Assembly (NCBI RefSeq): GCF_028023555.1
Contig: NZ_JAQIOY010000003.1
Span: 620,001 to 684,000 of the forward strand
Direction of reading: 5' to 3'
Length of the DNA stretch: 64,000 nucleotides
DNA from: Thalassococcus_A lentus
GTDB taxonomy: Bacteria > Pseudomonadota > Alphaproteobacteria > Rhodobacterales > Rhodobacteraceae
Numbering within the stretch: the stretch's first letter is position 1; the number at the start of each line of letters is the position of its first letter. The notes beneath the pieces were generated by a model. The model was not told where the DNA came from. It saw nothing but the letters and a program-made list of their open reading frames with translations, and did no database searches. The position numbers and the translations under genes are program-made. Shown here in pieces: positions 27,173-34,966 of this stretch.

Positions 27173-28135
27173 GTGACCGCAACACCGATCATTTACGGTA
27201 TGATCTTCATCGGCGTCCTGATCCTGGTCGAAGGGGTCTATCTGGTCGCCTTTGGCAAATCGATCAGCCTGAACAACAAGGTAAATCGCCGCCTTGAGAT
27301 GCTCGACAAGGGCTCTCATCGCGAAGAGGTTCTCGCCAAGCTCCGCAAGGAGATGGACCAGCACATGAAATCGCGGTCTCTTCCGCTGTATTCCGTGCTG
27401 GCAGACAAAGCCCAAAAGGCCGCGATCGCCTTTACACCTCAACAGTTGATCATGCTGATGGGGGCCGTCAGCGTCTTTTCCTTCTTTGGGCTTTCCATCG
27501 GAACCGAGGCAAGCCTTCCTGTTCGGTTGCTCATGGGAACCATGATGGGCGTTGGCGGTGTGTATATGTGGGTGAACCACAAGGCCAAGAAACGTCTGAG
27601 CATGGTCGAAGAACAGCTGCCTGACGCGGTTGAACTGATGGTTCGTTCGCTGCGGGTCGGACACCCCTTCAGTTCGGCGATCTCGATCGTTTCCAAGGAA
27701 ATTCAGGACCCTCTGGCCACCGAATTCGGCATCATCGCAGATGAATCGACCTACGGTCGTGACGTCGGTGAAGCGCTAAAGCACATGGCCGAGCGCCTCG
27801 ATATGCAGGATTTGCGCTTCCTTGCCGTTGCCGTGGCCATTCAGCAGCAGGCTGGTGGTAACCTTGCCGAGATCCTCGAAGGTCTGGCCAAGGTGATCCG
27901 TGCCCGCTTCCGCCTGTTCCGCCGTGTCAAGGCGATCACAGCCGAAGCACAGTGGTCCGGTAAATTCCTGTCCGGCTTCCCGGTCGGCGCACTGATTTTC
28001 ATTCAGGTGGCCAAGCCCGACTACTACGACGAGGTGCTGGATCACCCGTGGTTTATTCCGGCCTGCTTTATCGTGGGTATCATGCTGACGCTGAACATCT
28101 TTGTGATGCGCGCTCTGGTTAACATCAAGGTGTAA
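27173..28135 (+). CDS. tadB: Tad inner-membrane platform protein TadB
   Basis: A 320-residue type II secretion F-domain protein starting at GTG 27173 with GGAG upstream. An N-terminal helix, two helices in the middle (LIMLMGAVSVFSFFGLSIG and the segment near 120), the cytoplasmic T2SSF helical bundle (VEEQLPDAVELMVRSLRVGH; AEILEGLAKVIRARFRLFRR) and two C-terminal helices match TadB. It forms the membrane platform with TadC. Confidence 0.95.
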   Translation: MTATPIIYGMIFIGVLILVEGVYLVAFGKSISLNNKVNRRLEMLDKGSHREEVLAKLRKEMDQHMKSRSLPLYSVLADKAQKAAIAFTPQQLIMLMGAVSVFSFFGLSIGTEASLPVRLLMGTMMGVGGVYMWVNHKAKKRLSMVEEQLPDAVELMVRSLRVGHPFSSAISIVSKEIQDPLATEFGIIADESTYGRDVGEALKHMAERLDMQDLRFLAVAVAIQQQAGGNLAEILEGLAKVIRARFRLFRRVKAITAEAQWSGKFLSGFPVGALIFIQVAKPDYYDEVLDHPWFIPACFIVGIMLTLNIFVMRALVNIKV

Positions 28136-28146
28136 GGACCTTTCCA

Positions 28147-29118
28147 ATGTTTGACAGTCTTAACACCATGATCATCGATATGCTGGGCCCCGCGGGTCCA
28201 CTTATCGTCGTCGCCGGTCTCGCCGCACTTCTCATCATTGCGACTATTCCAATGATGCTGACCTCCAAGCCTGACCCGTTGGACAAACTAAAGAAAACGG
28301 GTCAACAGCGGCTGGACGCCGAAACGCGCGCCGTTTTGCGTGACAAGCGCAAGAACGAAAAGCTGAACAAATACGCCCAGTTCCTTGAACCGCAGGATGA
28401 AAAAGAACTTTCATCGATCCGGATGAAGCTGCTGCAGGCGGGTTATCGGACCAAGGATGCGGTACAGCTCTATTACTTCGCGCAATTTGCGCTGGGTCTT
28501 GGCCTGCTGGGCGTTGGCGTTCTGTATTTCTTCATTTTTGTCGATGGCGCCACAGCGACCATGCAGCAAAAACTGATGTATATCCTCGGCCCTGGTGCCG
28601 CAGGCTACATGGCGCCAAAATACTGGATCAACAAGCGCGTCGAAAAACGCAAAGAAGAGATCCAGTCCGGTTTCCCTGACGCGCTCGACATGATGCTGGT
28701 GTGCGTCGAAGCCGGTCAGTCCATGGATCAGTCCATCGTCCGCGTTTCCAAGGAACTTCAGGCGTCCTACCCGGCACTGGCCGATGAATTTGAAATCATC
28801 AGCCACGAAATGAAAGCCGGTAAGGACAAAACGCAGGTTCTGCAAGACATGTCGGAACGTTGCGGCGTGCAGGATGTGTCGTCCTTTGTGACGGTTTTGA
28901 ACCAGGCACAAACCTTTGGTACATCAATTTCCGACGCTTTGCGGGTCTATGCCTCTGAAATGCGTGACAAAAGAGTCATGCGTGCAGAAGAAAAAGCAAA
29001 CCAGTTGCCGACAAAGATGACGCTTACGACTATGATGCTGACAGTGCCGCCGCTGCTGATCATCTTGGTCGGACCTTCCGCGGTGGGCATCACGGAAATG
29101 GGCAATATCGGAAACTGA
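28147..29118 (+). CDS. tadC: Tad inner-membrane platform protein TadC
   Basis: A 323-residue T2SSF-domain partner of TadB, eleven bases downstream. Helices near residues 18-40 and 115-150, then the cytoplasmic domain with SGFPDALDMMLVCVEAGQSM and FVTVLNQAQTFGTSISDALR, and a C-terminal helix (LTTMMLTVPPLLIILVGPSA). Fits TadC. Confidence 0.95.
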   Translation: MFDSLNTMIIDMLGPAGPLIVVAGLAALLIIATIPMMLTSKPDPLDKLKKTGQQRLDAETRAVLRDKRKNEKLNKYAQFLEPQDEKELSSIRMKLLQAGYRTKDAVQLYYFAQFALGLGLLGVGVLYFFIFVDGATATMQQKLMYILGPGAAGYMAPKYWINKRVEKRKEEIQSGFPDALDMMLVCVEAGQSMDQSIVRVSKELQASYPALADEFEIISHEMKAGKDKTQVLQDMSERCGVQDVSSFVTVLNQAQTFGTSISDALRVYASEMRDKRVMRAEEKANQLPTKMTLTTMMLTVPPLLIILVGPSAVGITEMGNIGN

Positions 29119-29120
29119 CC

Positions 29121-29729
29121 ATGCGCTTGTCCCTCGTGGGATGCATGACAATCACATTGCTAATGGCCGCCTGTTCTTCGGGCGGCCCTTCGGCTTTTGG
29201 TGATCGCCCTCTTGGTGGCGGACTGTTCGGCGGCGGCGTCAAGAAAGACGCCGTTTATGCCCCTGGTCTGGATCCACGCGGAGAAGCAGTTGATGGTCTG
29301 GAAGTGGGTCATCGCCTGATGGAAGCCGGTCAACACGAGCTGGCTCTCGAAGCATTCACCCGCGCGGCAGGCAAACGCGGGCTGACAGCCGAGGTGCTGG
29401 TCGCATTGGGGTCGGCAAACCTTGCCTTGGGTCGCCTGAACCAATCCGAAAAACTGCTGCGTCGGTCCGTAAAAGAAGAACCGGATTGGCCCGAAGGTTG
29501 GAACAATCTGGGTGTTGTGCTGATTGAACGCGGCAAAACCGCGGAAGCGGCCGAAATGTTCCGGCGCGCTTATGCACTGGATGATGGCCAAAGTGACTCA
29601 ATTCGGGACAATTTGCGCTTGGCGCTCGCAAAACAAGAAAATTCCTTGTATGGTGTTGAACTAGAGCAAGAATACAAACTGGTGCGTCGTGGACGGGGGT
29701 CATTCCTCATCCGGCCGACATCAGGATAG
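29121..29729 (+). CDS. tadD: TPR lipoprotein TadD
   Basis: A 202-residue lipoprotein with lipobox LLMAAC near residue 18 and at least three TPR-like helical repeats (LMEAGQHELALEAFTRAAG; ALGSANLALGRLNQSEKLLR; GWNNLGVVLIERGKTAEAAE). TadD-type proteins act as pilotins or scaffolds for the secretin. Two bases separate it from tadC. Confidence 0.9.
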   Translation: MRLSLVGCMTITLLMAACSSGGPSAFGDRPLGGGLFGGGVKKDAVYAPGLDPRGEAVDGLEVGHRLMEAGQHELALEAFTRAAGKRGLTAEVLVALGSANLALGRLNQSEKLLRRSVKEEPDWPEGWNNLGVVLIERGKTAEAAEMFRRAYALDDGQSDSIRDNLRLALAKQENSLYGVELEQEYKLVRRGRGSFLIRPTSG

Positions 29730-29757
29730 AGGCAGAGCAGTAAAAGGACGCAGAAAC

Positions 29758-30624
29758 ATGCGCCACCCCATCACACTATCCCTCTGCATTGCAGGGGCGT
29801 TCATTCTTTCCGCGTGCGAAAAAGGTATCGACAAAGAAGCAGTCGATCGCGAATTCGCCGGGGTCAATGTTGTTGATGAAACCAACCTGAACGAAGTGAT
29901 GCTGACCGTTGGAGACCCCAACGAAGCCGTCAATTACTTTCAGCGCGCAACGCAAGAAGACCCTGACCGCATCGATCTGATGCGTGGGCTGTCGCTTTCG
30001 CTCGTGCGCGCCAAGCGCCACGATGAAGCCAAGCGTGCCTGGGCAAAAGTGGTGGAACATAAGGACAGCGGAAACGAAGATCGCGTCCAGCTGGCAGACG
30101 CCCTGATCCGATCAAACGATTGGGAAGCCGCCGAAAAAGTGCTGAATGCCATCCCGCCGACCCATGAAACCTACAAGCGGTACCGCCTCGAAGCGATGAT
30201 CGCAGACGGAAACAAGGACTGGAAGAAAGCCGACGCTTTCTATGAAACAGCCGCCGGCCTGACCACGCAGCCTGCTTCGGTTCTGAACAACTGGGGCTAC
30301 TCCAAACTGACCCGAGGCGACTATGCAGGCGCGGAGCGCATGTTCCACGACGCTATTCGCCACGACCGGAACCTGTTCACGGCCAAGAACAATCTGATCC
30401 TCGCACGTGGTGCACAGGGCAACTACACTATGCCCGTGATCCCAATGAGCCAGATCGAGCGCGCGGAACTGTTGCACTCACTTGGACTGGCGGCGATCAA
30501 ACGCGGCGACATCGAAATCGGCAAGGGCCTGTTGCGGGACGCAATCGAAACGCATCCTCAGCACTTTGAGGCCGCGGCTCGCAGCCTCTCGGCGCTGGAA
30601 TCCACCGTAACCCGCACGAACTGA
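29758..30624 (+). CDS. Second TPR lipoprotein of the Tad locus
   Basis: About 288 residues starting at 29758 with AAAAGGA upstream. Lipobox LSACEKG near residue 20, then several TPR units (PNEAVNYFQRATQEDPDRID; ASVLNNWGYSKLTRGDYAGA; LHSLGLAAIKRGDIEIGKGL). It is longer than and clearly distinct from tadD, so it is a second Tad-associated TPR lipoprotein and not a duplicate of it. Role in the complex is inferred from position. Confidence 0.85.
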   Translation: MRHPITLSLCIAGAFILSACEKGIDKEAVDREFAGVNVVDETNLNEVMLTVGDPNEAVNYFQRATQEDPDRIDLMRGLSLSLVRAKRHDEAKRAWAKVVEHKDSGNEDRVQLADALIRSNDWEAAEKVLNAIPPTHETYKRYRLEAMIADGNKDWKKADAFYETAAGLTTQPASVLNNWGYSKLTRGDYAGAERMFHDAIRHDRNLFTAKNNLILARGAQGNYTMPVIPMSQIERAELLHSLGLAAIKRGDIEIGKGLLRDAIETHPQHFEAAARSLSALESTVTRTN

Positions 30625-30632
30625 GGCGCGGT

Positions 30633-31127
30633 GTGCTGATATCATCAAGCGCGGCGCTCTGGTTTGCGCCGTTCGTCCTACCCATCTGTTTTTACGTCTG
30701 TTTTACCGACATGCGCGGATTGAAGATCTACAACTACACGGTTGTGGTTCTTTTTCTGGTGTTTGCACTGGTTGGATTGATCGCCCTGCCCCTCGACGCA
30801 TACATGTGGCGATACATGCATCTCGTTGTGGTGCTGGTGGCGGGGATTGCGCTGAATGCAGGCGGCGCGATGGGCGCAGGCGATGCCAAGTTCGCCGCCG
30901 CAGCGGCTCCCTTCATTCATGTGGGGGACTTGCGGTTCCTGCTCGCACTCTTCGCGGCAAATTTGCTGGCGGCCTTTGTGACCCATCGCATCGGAAAACT
31001 GTCGCCACTGCGCAGGTTGGCACCAGATTGGCACAGCTGGCAGAGCGGCAAGCGTTTTCCAATGGGATTAGCGCTGGGTGGCACGTTGGCCATCTATCTG
31101 ATTATGGGTATCTTTTTCGGAAGATAA
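30633..31127 (+). CDS. cpaA: Prepilin peptidase, A24 family (CpaA/TadV)
   Basis: A 164-residue integral membrane aspartyl protease that cleaves the Flp prepilins after the leader glycine. The two catalytic aspartates are seen in DMRGLKIYN (about residue 28) and in the GxGD motif AMGAGDAKFAAA (about residue 86). It lacks the N-methylation domain, as in TadV-type enzymes. Starts with GTG, nine bases after the TPR lipoprotein gene. Confidence 0.93.
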   Translation: MLISSSAALWFAPFVLPICFYVCFTDMRGLKIYNYTVVVLFLVFALVGLIALPLDAYMWRYMHLVVVLVAGIALNAGGAMGAGDAKFAAAAAPFIHVGDLRFLLALFAANLLAAFVTHRIGKLSPLRRLAPDWHSWQSGKRFPMGLALGGTLAIYLIMGIFFGR

Positions 31128-31231
31128 CGCAGCAACACCCCCCTGCCCCGAAGCTTTCCCGCTGTGGCCAACAAAGCGCCACAAAACAAGTTCATTCTGC
31201 TTGAAACGATCCAGCAATCAGGCAGAGCAGG

Positions 31232-32545
31232 ATGAACATGCAAACCAGCGCCGTCATGGCGCCCCCTTCGCCAAAGACCATGGAAGACGTGGGGCTTTCC
31301 CCGGTCATGATGCGCGACATTGTTCTCAAAACGATGTTCCGCAAGAACACCAACAAGATCACACATCTTGCCAAGGCGATCGCGCTGCCCATGCCCATTA
31401 CGCAGGAACTGGTCGACATGGCCCGTTCGCAGGGTTTGTTGGAAGCAATGGGCACCTTGGGGGCAGCGGGCGAAGTCAGCTCTGAAATGCCCTACCAGTT
31501 GACAGATGCAGGCAAGGCCCGCGCTCTGGATGCTTTGGCCCAGTCCGAATATTTTGGCCACATGCCGGTTCCGCTGGACTCCTACCGCGAACAGGTCAAG
31601 CGCCAGTCGATCCGCAACATTCAGATCACCCGCGACCAGCTGACCAACGCAATGGGCCACCTGATCCTGCCGGACAGCCTGATCGGCAACCTTGGCCCAG
31701 CAGTCGGCTCTGGCCGATCGATCCTGATGTATGGCCCACCCGGAAACGGTAAGTCATCAATTTCCAACGGCATTCGCGACGCGATGGGCGACAAGATCTT
31801 TGTCCCACGCGCCATCGAGTATTCGGGACAGGTCATCACGGTTTATGACCCAATCGTTCACAGCTCGGCCGAAGAAGACGATCACAACCCCACACAGCTT
31901 CGGCGCACGGCGCGCTTTGACAGCCGTTATGTCCTGTGCCAGCGTCCAACCGTTATCACAGGCGGTGAACTCAGCCTTGATATGCTGGATCTGGTTTACA
32001 ACCCGACGGCCCGAACCTATCAAGCCCCGCTTCAGCTGAAATCCACGGGCGGGATTTTTATCGTCGACGACCTTGGCCGTCAGGCAGAACCGCCGCAAAA
32101 ACTGGTCAACCGCTGGATTGTTCCACTGGAAGAATCCAAGGATATTCTGTCCCTCCAGTCCGGTGAAAAATTCGAAGTCCCCTTCGATACGCTCGTTATC
32201 TTTTCAACAAACTTTCACCCGAACGAGATTTTTGACCAAGCGGCCCTACGCCGGATCTTTTTCAAGATCAAAATCGACGGTCCAAGCCAAGAAGACTTCC
32301 TCAAGATCTTTGCGCTGGTTGCCAGGAAGAAGAAAATGCAACTGGACGAATCCGGTTTGGTTCACTTGCTCAAGAACAAGTACCCAACCATCAAGAACAT
32401 CTACGCAAACTATCAGCCTGTGTTCTTGATCGACCAAATGATTGCGGTGTGCGATTTTGAGGGTCTTCCCTACAAGATGACGCCAGAACTGGTCGACCGG
32501 GCTTGGGCAAACATGTTCGTCAAAGACGAAAAGATCGTGAAATAG
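31232..32545 (+). CDS. Uncharacterised AAA+ ATPase next to the Tad locus
   Basis: A 437-residue AAA+ protein. The N-terminal 130 residues resemble a winged-helix module (ITQELVDMARSQGLLEAMG; MPYQLTDAGKARALDALA). The ATPase core has Walker A MYGPPGNGKSS at about 167-177, Walker B GGIFIVDDLG near 275, sensor 1 LVIFSTNFHP near 320 and an arginine-containing sensor 2 stretch (LRRIFFKIKI). No protease, helicase or DNA-polymerase clamp-loader feature is seen. It follows cpaA in the same direction by about 100 bases and is not one of the core Tad ATPases (CpaE, CpaF). Could be pilus-related or independent. Confidence 0.8.
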   Translation: MNMQTSAVMAPPSPKTMEDVGLSPVMMRDIVLKTMFRKNTNKITHLAKAIALPMPITQELVDMARSQGLLEAMGTLGAAGEVSSEMPYQLTDAGKARALDALAQSEYFGHMPVPLDSYREQVKRQSIRNIQITRDQLTNAMGHLILPDSLIGNLGPAVGSGRSILMYGPPGNGKSSISNGIRDAMGDKIFVPRAIEYSGQVITVYDPIVHSSAEEDDHNPTQLRRTARFDSRYVLCQRPTVITGGELSLDMLDLVYNPTARTYQAPLQLKSTGGIFIVDDLGRQAEPPQKLVNRWIVPLEESKDILSLQSGEKFEVPFDTLVIFSTNFHPNEIFDQAALRRIFFKIKIDGPSQEDFLKIFALVARKKKMQLDESGLVHLLKNKYPTIKNIYANYQPVFLIDQMIAVCDFEGLPYKMTPELVDRAWANMFVKDEKIVK

Positions 32546-32959
32546 GGACACGCCAAAACGCGGAGCACTGTTTCCGTTTTGCGAACAATGCGCCCAATTT
32601 TGCAAAACCCTCCTGGCGATTTGCGCCAAATTTGCGTAAATACCTGCATGAGAAGCGACGATTTGCGATAATACCTGAAATTTTGCAGTTCAATTGGCCG
32701 GGCCTGCGCTTCAGTCTACAATTTTGTCGCCCACAAGCCTTCGACTGCCATATAACGGTCCAGCACATCGCTAAGTGTTGAAATCCCCCGTCAAATCCTG
32801 CGTAGAAACGCAAGTTGCCTGCCCAAAAGGCGGAACAAGTTTTCCCAAAACGCAGGCTTGGTTTACCGGACGCCACATGCAGAGAAATACACGGGGTTTT
32901 GGCCCGAATTTCCGCTTGACGATGCCGGGCCGGTGCCTTACCCACCGGCTCCACAGAGT
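32546..32959. other. Intergenic region with phased T-tract repeats
   Basis: About 410 bases between the AAA+ ATPase and the tRNA with no convincing gene. It contains the phased TTTGC array described separately and otherwise unremarkable AT-mixed sequence. Confidence 0.6.
32577..32690. repeat. Helically phased TTTGC/T-tract array (possible operator or bent DNA)
   Basis: Six copies of (T)TTTGC(G/A) occur with the G at 32581, 32602, 32623, 32634, 32665 and 32685. The spacings 21, 21, 11, 31 and 20 are all close to whole numbers of helical turns. Copies four and five sit in a longer imperfect repeat (ATTTGCG-N-AATACCTG). This could be a multi-site operator or intrinsically curved DNA; the binding factor is unknown. 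Confidence 0.6.
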
Positions 32960-33036
<77 letters not shown>

Positions 33037-33088
33037 TTTTTCCCCAAAACGACGCGGAATTTGGTCTGCTCCACCGGAGCGCATCGCA

Positions 33089-34153
33089 TCAAACGATTCC
33101 GCCCTTGATCAGACGATCTGCCAATTGCGCATAGGCCTCAGCCATTGGGCTATCTCCGAGGGCAATCGGCTGACCGCCATCACCACCCAAACGGGTGTCC
33201 AGATCAATCGGCAACTGCGCAAGCAACGGCACACCCAATTTGGCGGCCTCTGCGGCCACACCGCCGTGACCAAAAATATGACTGTCCTCACCGCAATGCG
33301 GACATGTGAATACAGCCATGTTCTCAATCAGACCCAATACGCGGGTTTCAAGCGTCGCAAAGGCATCCAGCGCCTTGCGCGCATCGAGCAATGCAACGTC
33401 TTGCGGTGTCGATACGACAATCGCACCAGCCACCTCGCTCTTTTGACACAGCGAGAGCTGAACATCGCCCGTGCCCGGCGGCAGATCCACTACAAGCACG
33501 TCCAGATTGCCCCAATCCACCTGCATCAACATCTGCTGCAAAGCGCCCATCAGCATGGGCCCCCGCCATACAACAGCTTTGTCTTCGGCCAGCATTGATC
33601 CGATGGACATGACCGTGACGCCATGGGCCTTGAGAGGAATGATCGTCTTGCCGTCAGGACTGGCAGGCTTGTCGGTCAGTCCGAACATTCGCGGCTGGCT
33701 GGGTCCATGAATATCTGCATCCAGCAATCCGACGGATTTACCCGCCCGGGCCAAAGCCACAGCAAGATTGCTGGACACAGTCGATTTGCCAACCCCACCC
33801 TTGCCAGAGCCAACGGCCAGAATTGTTTTGACCCCCGCGGGCTTCATCACGCCCTCCTGAGGTTTGGCATGGCCGCCGAATTTTAACTTGGGCGGCGCGG
33901 CTGCGGGGCCATGCGCTGTCAAGACGGCCGAAACTGCTGCAACGCCGGGAACCTGTCCCACTGCCGCTTCTGCAGCGCGACGCAACGGTTCCATCTGACC
34001 TGCGATTTCGGGGCTGGGCGCTTCGATGACAAACCGGACCGAGTCGCCTTCGATGGTCAACGCTCGAATCATATCACGGGAAATGAGGTCTCCGCCGTCT
34101 GGCAAGACCAATCGGGACAAAGCCTCTTTTACAGCTGCTGTTTTGTCTGACAT
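33089..34153 (-). CDS. apbC: Fe-S cluster carrier ATPase Mrp/ApbC
   Basis: A 354-residue protein of the Mrp/NBP35 family. An N-terminal MIP18-like domain (about residues 5-85) is followed by a deviant Walker A (AVGSGKGGVGKSTVSSNLAV, about 113-132), Walker B (VLVVDLPPGTGD) and the CPHC cysteine pair (AVFTCPHCGEDSHIFG) that binds a [4Fe-4S] cluster. It is convergent with the tRNA and divergent from the DUF1127 gene. Confidence 0.95.
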   Translation of the reverse strand: MSDKTAAVKEALSRLVLPDGGDLISRDMIRALTIEGDSVRFVIEAPSPEIAGQMEPLRRAAEAAVGQVPGVAAVSAVLTAHGPAAAPPKLKFGGHAKPQEGVMKPAGVKTILAVGSGKGGVGKSTVSSNLAVALARAGKSVGLLDADIHGPSQPRMFGLTDKPASPDGKTIIPLKAHGVTVMSIGSMLAEDKAVVWRGPMLMGALQQMLMQVDWGNLDVLVVDLPPGTGDVQLSLCQKSEVAGAIVVSTPQDVALLDARKALDAFATLETRVLGLIENMAVFTCPHCGEDSHIFGHGGVAAEAAKLGVPLLAQLPIDLDTRLGGDGGQPIALGDSPMAEAYAQLADRLIKGGIV

Positions 34154-34307
34154 GCGTGATCTCCCATCAACCTGCCGCTTTACGTGGCGTGACTAGGCCG
34201 GGGGGGCAAGAGCAGATAACGAGAAAGGCGTTCAATTGTGCAAAATGCTTCTAAATCAAGCTTCTGCGCCATGCATTTTCTGCATAGCAGCATTACCCAG
34301 CTAACCA

Positions 34308-34335
34308 TTGTGCAGCTGCAGCATTTACCCCATCT
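34308..34335 (+). promoter_or_regulatory. Candidate heat-shock-type promoter of the DUF1127-sRNA unit
   Basis: TTGTGC at 34308-34313 and CCATCT at 34330-34335 are 16 bases apart and about 40 bases upstream of the DUF1127 start. In Rhodobacter the equivalent CcsR locus is transcribed by RpoH-type sigma factors. The match is loose. Confidence 0.4.
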
Positions 34336-34376
34336 TTGTCTCAACGAAACGCAAAACCTCAACGAGGTAGAGAACA

Positions 34377-34595
34377 ATGGCTTACACAAGCAACGCAAAT
34401 GTATCGCTGCAATCCGCACTGGCTGCCCGCTTTGAAGAGTGGCGCATGGATCTGCGCGCCCGCCTCGCACGTCGCCGTGTCTACAAACAAACCTTTGGTG
34501 AGCTGTCGGCACTCAGCAACCGCGAACTGGCTGATCTGGGCCTGAACCGCACCGAGATCCGCCGCATCGCCTATCAGGCTGCGTACGAACTCTAA
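34377..34595 (+). CDS. DUF1127 small protein (CcaF1-like)
   Basis: A 72-residue basic protein with the DUF1127 C-terminal motif (LSNRELADLGLNRTEIRRIA). AACGAGGTAGAGAACA precedes the ATG. In Rhodobacter sphaeroides a DUF1127 protein of this size (CcaF1) is encoded directly before the CcsR1-4 sRNAs and binds RNA; here too CcsR-like hairpins follow the gene immediately, so the same role is inferred. Confidence 0.9.
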   Translation: MAYTSNANVSLQSALAARFEEWRMDLRARLARRRVYKQTFGELSALSNRELADLGLNRTEIRRIAYQAAYEL

Positions 34596-34600
34596 GATTT

Positions 34601-34637
34601 TTCGGATCGGTCTCTCCTCCTCCCTGACCGGTTCGAA
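34601..34637 (+). ncRNA. CcsR-like (cuckoo) RNA hairpin 1
   Basis: A 12-bp stem (TTCGGATCGGTC / GACCGGTTCGAA, two wobble pairs) exposes the 13-base loop TCTCCTCCTCCCT, the CCUCCUCCC motif of the CcsR family of Rhodobacterales sRNAs. Begins six bases after the DUF1127 stop. Confidence 0.85.
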
Positions 34638-34640
34638 ACA

Positions 34641-34670
34641 AGAGGTGGCGCTCCTCCCTTAGCCACCTCT
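34641..34670 (+). ncRNA. CcsR-like RNA hairpin 2 (short loop)
   Basis: Perfect 9-bp stem AGAGGTGGC / GCCACCTCT with loop GCTCCTCCCTTA; the loop carries a shortened CTCCTCCC motif. Confidence 0.75.
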
Positions 34671-34677
34671 CAAATTC

Positions 34678-34691
34678 GGAGCTTCGGCTCC
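34678..34691 (+). other. UUCG-capped hairpin in the sRNA cluster
   Basis: GGAGC-TTCG-GCTCC, a 5-bp stem with a stable TTCG tetraloop between sRNA hairpins 2 and 4. It lacks the CCTCC loop and may be a spacer or processing barrier. Confidence 0.6.
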
Positions 34692-34700
34692 AACGTGAAA

Positions 34701-34723
34701 GGCCCTCTCCTCCTCCCTGGGCC
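34701..34723 (+). ncRNA. CcsR-like RNA hairpin 3
   Basis: GGCCC / GGGCC stem with the identical 13-base loop TCTCCTCCTCCCT. Confidence 0.8.
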
Positions 34724-34733
34724 CGACACATCA

Positions 34734-34768
34734 GCGGCGGCGCTTCTCCTCCTCCCTAGCGTCGCCGC
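34734..34768 (+). ncRNA. CcsR-like RNA hairpin 4
   Basis: 10-bp stem GCGGCGGCGC / GCGTCGCCGC (one wobble) with loop TTCTCCTCCTCCCTA containing the same core. Confidence 0.85.
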
Positions 34769-34780
34769 AGGAATTCAGAT

Positions 34781-34812
34781 CAGGGCCCCTCTCCTCCTCC
34801 CTGGGGTGCCTG
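34781..34812 (+). ncRNA. CcsR-like RNA hairpin 5
   Basis: CAGG-G-CCCC pairs with GGGG-T-GCCTG (one wobble, one bulge); loop TCTCCTCCTCCCT is identical to hairpins 1 and 3. Confidence 0.8.
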
Positions 34813-34820
34813 TAACTTCG

Positions 34821-34860
34821 AACGGCGACACTCTCCTCCCAGAGTGTCGCCGTTTTTTTA
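34821..34860 (+). terminator. Rho-independent terminator of the DUF1127-sRNA unit
   Basis: Perfect 14-bp stem AACGGCGACACTCT / AGAGTGTCGCCGTT with a CCTCCC loop, followed by TTTTTA. The terminator loop itself keeps part of the anti-Shine-Dalgarno-like motif and may form the 3' end of the last sRNA. Confidence 0.9.
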
Positions 34861-34966
34861 TCGCGCGTTTGACAACCACCAATCGCGCCCATGTTTCCAA
34901 GCAATGAACCCTTTCCATTCTCGGCCTCTGCCGCTATCTCAAGCGGCCAAGAAACACACGGGATTG

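Noticed and set aside
32520..32954. Minus-strand frame of 144 codons before the tRNA
   Set aside because: Overlaps the ATPase 3' end and phased repeats, no ribosome site, no recognisable fold.
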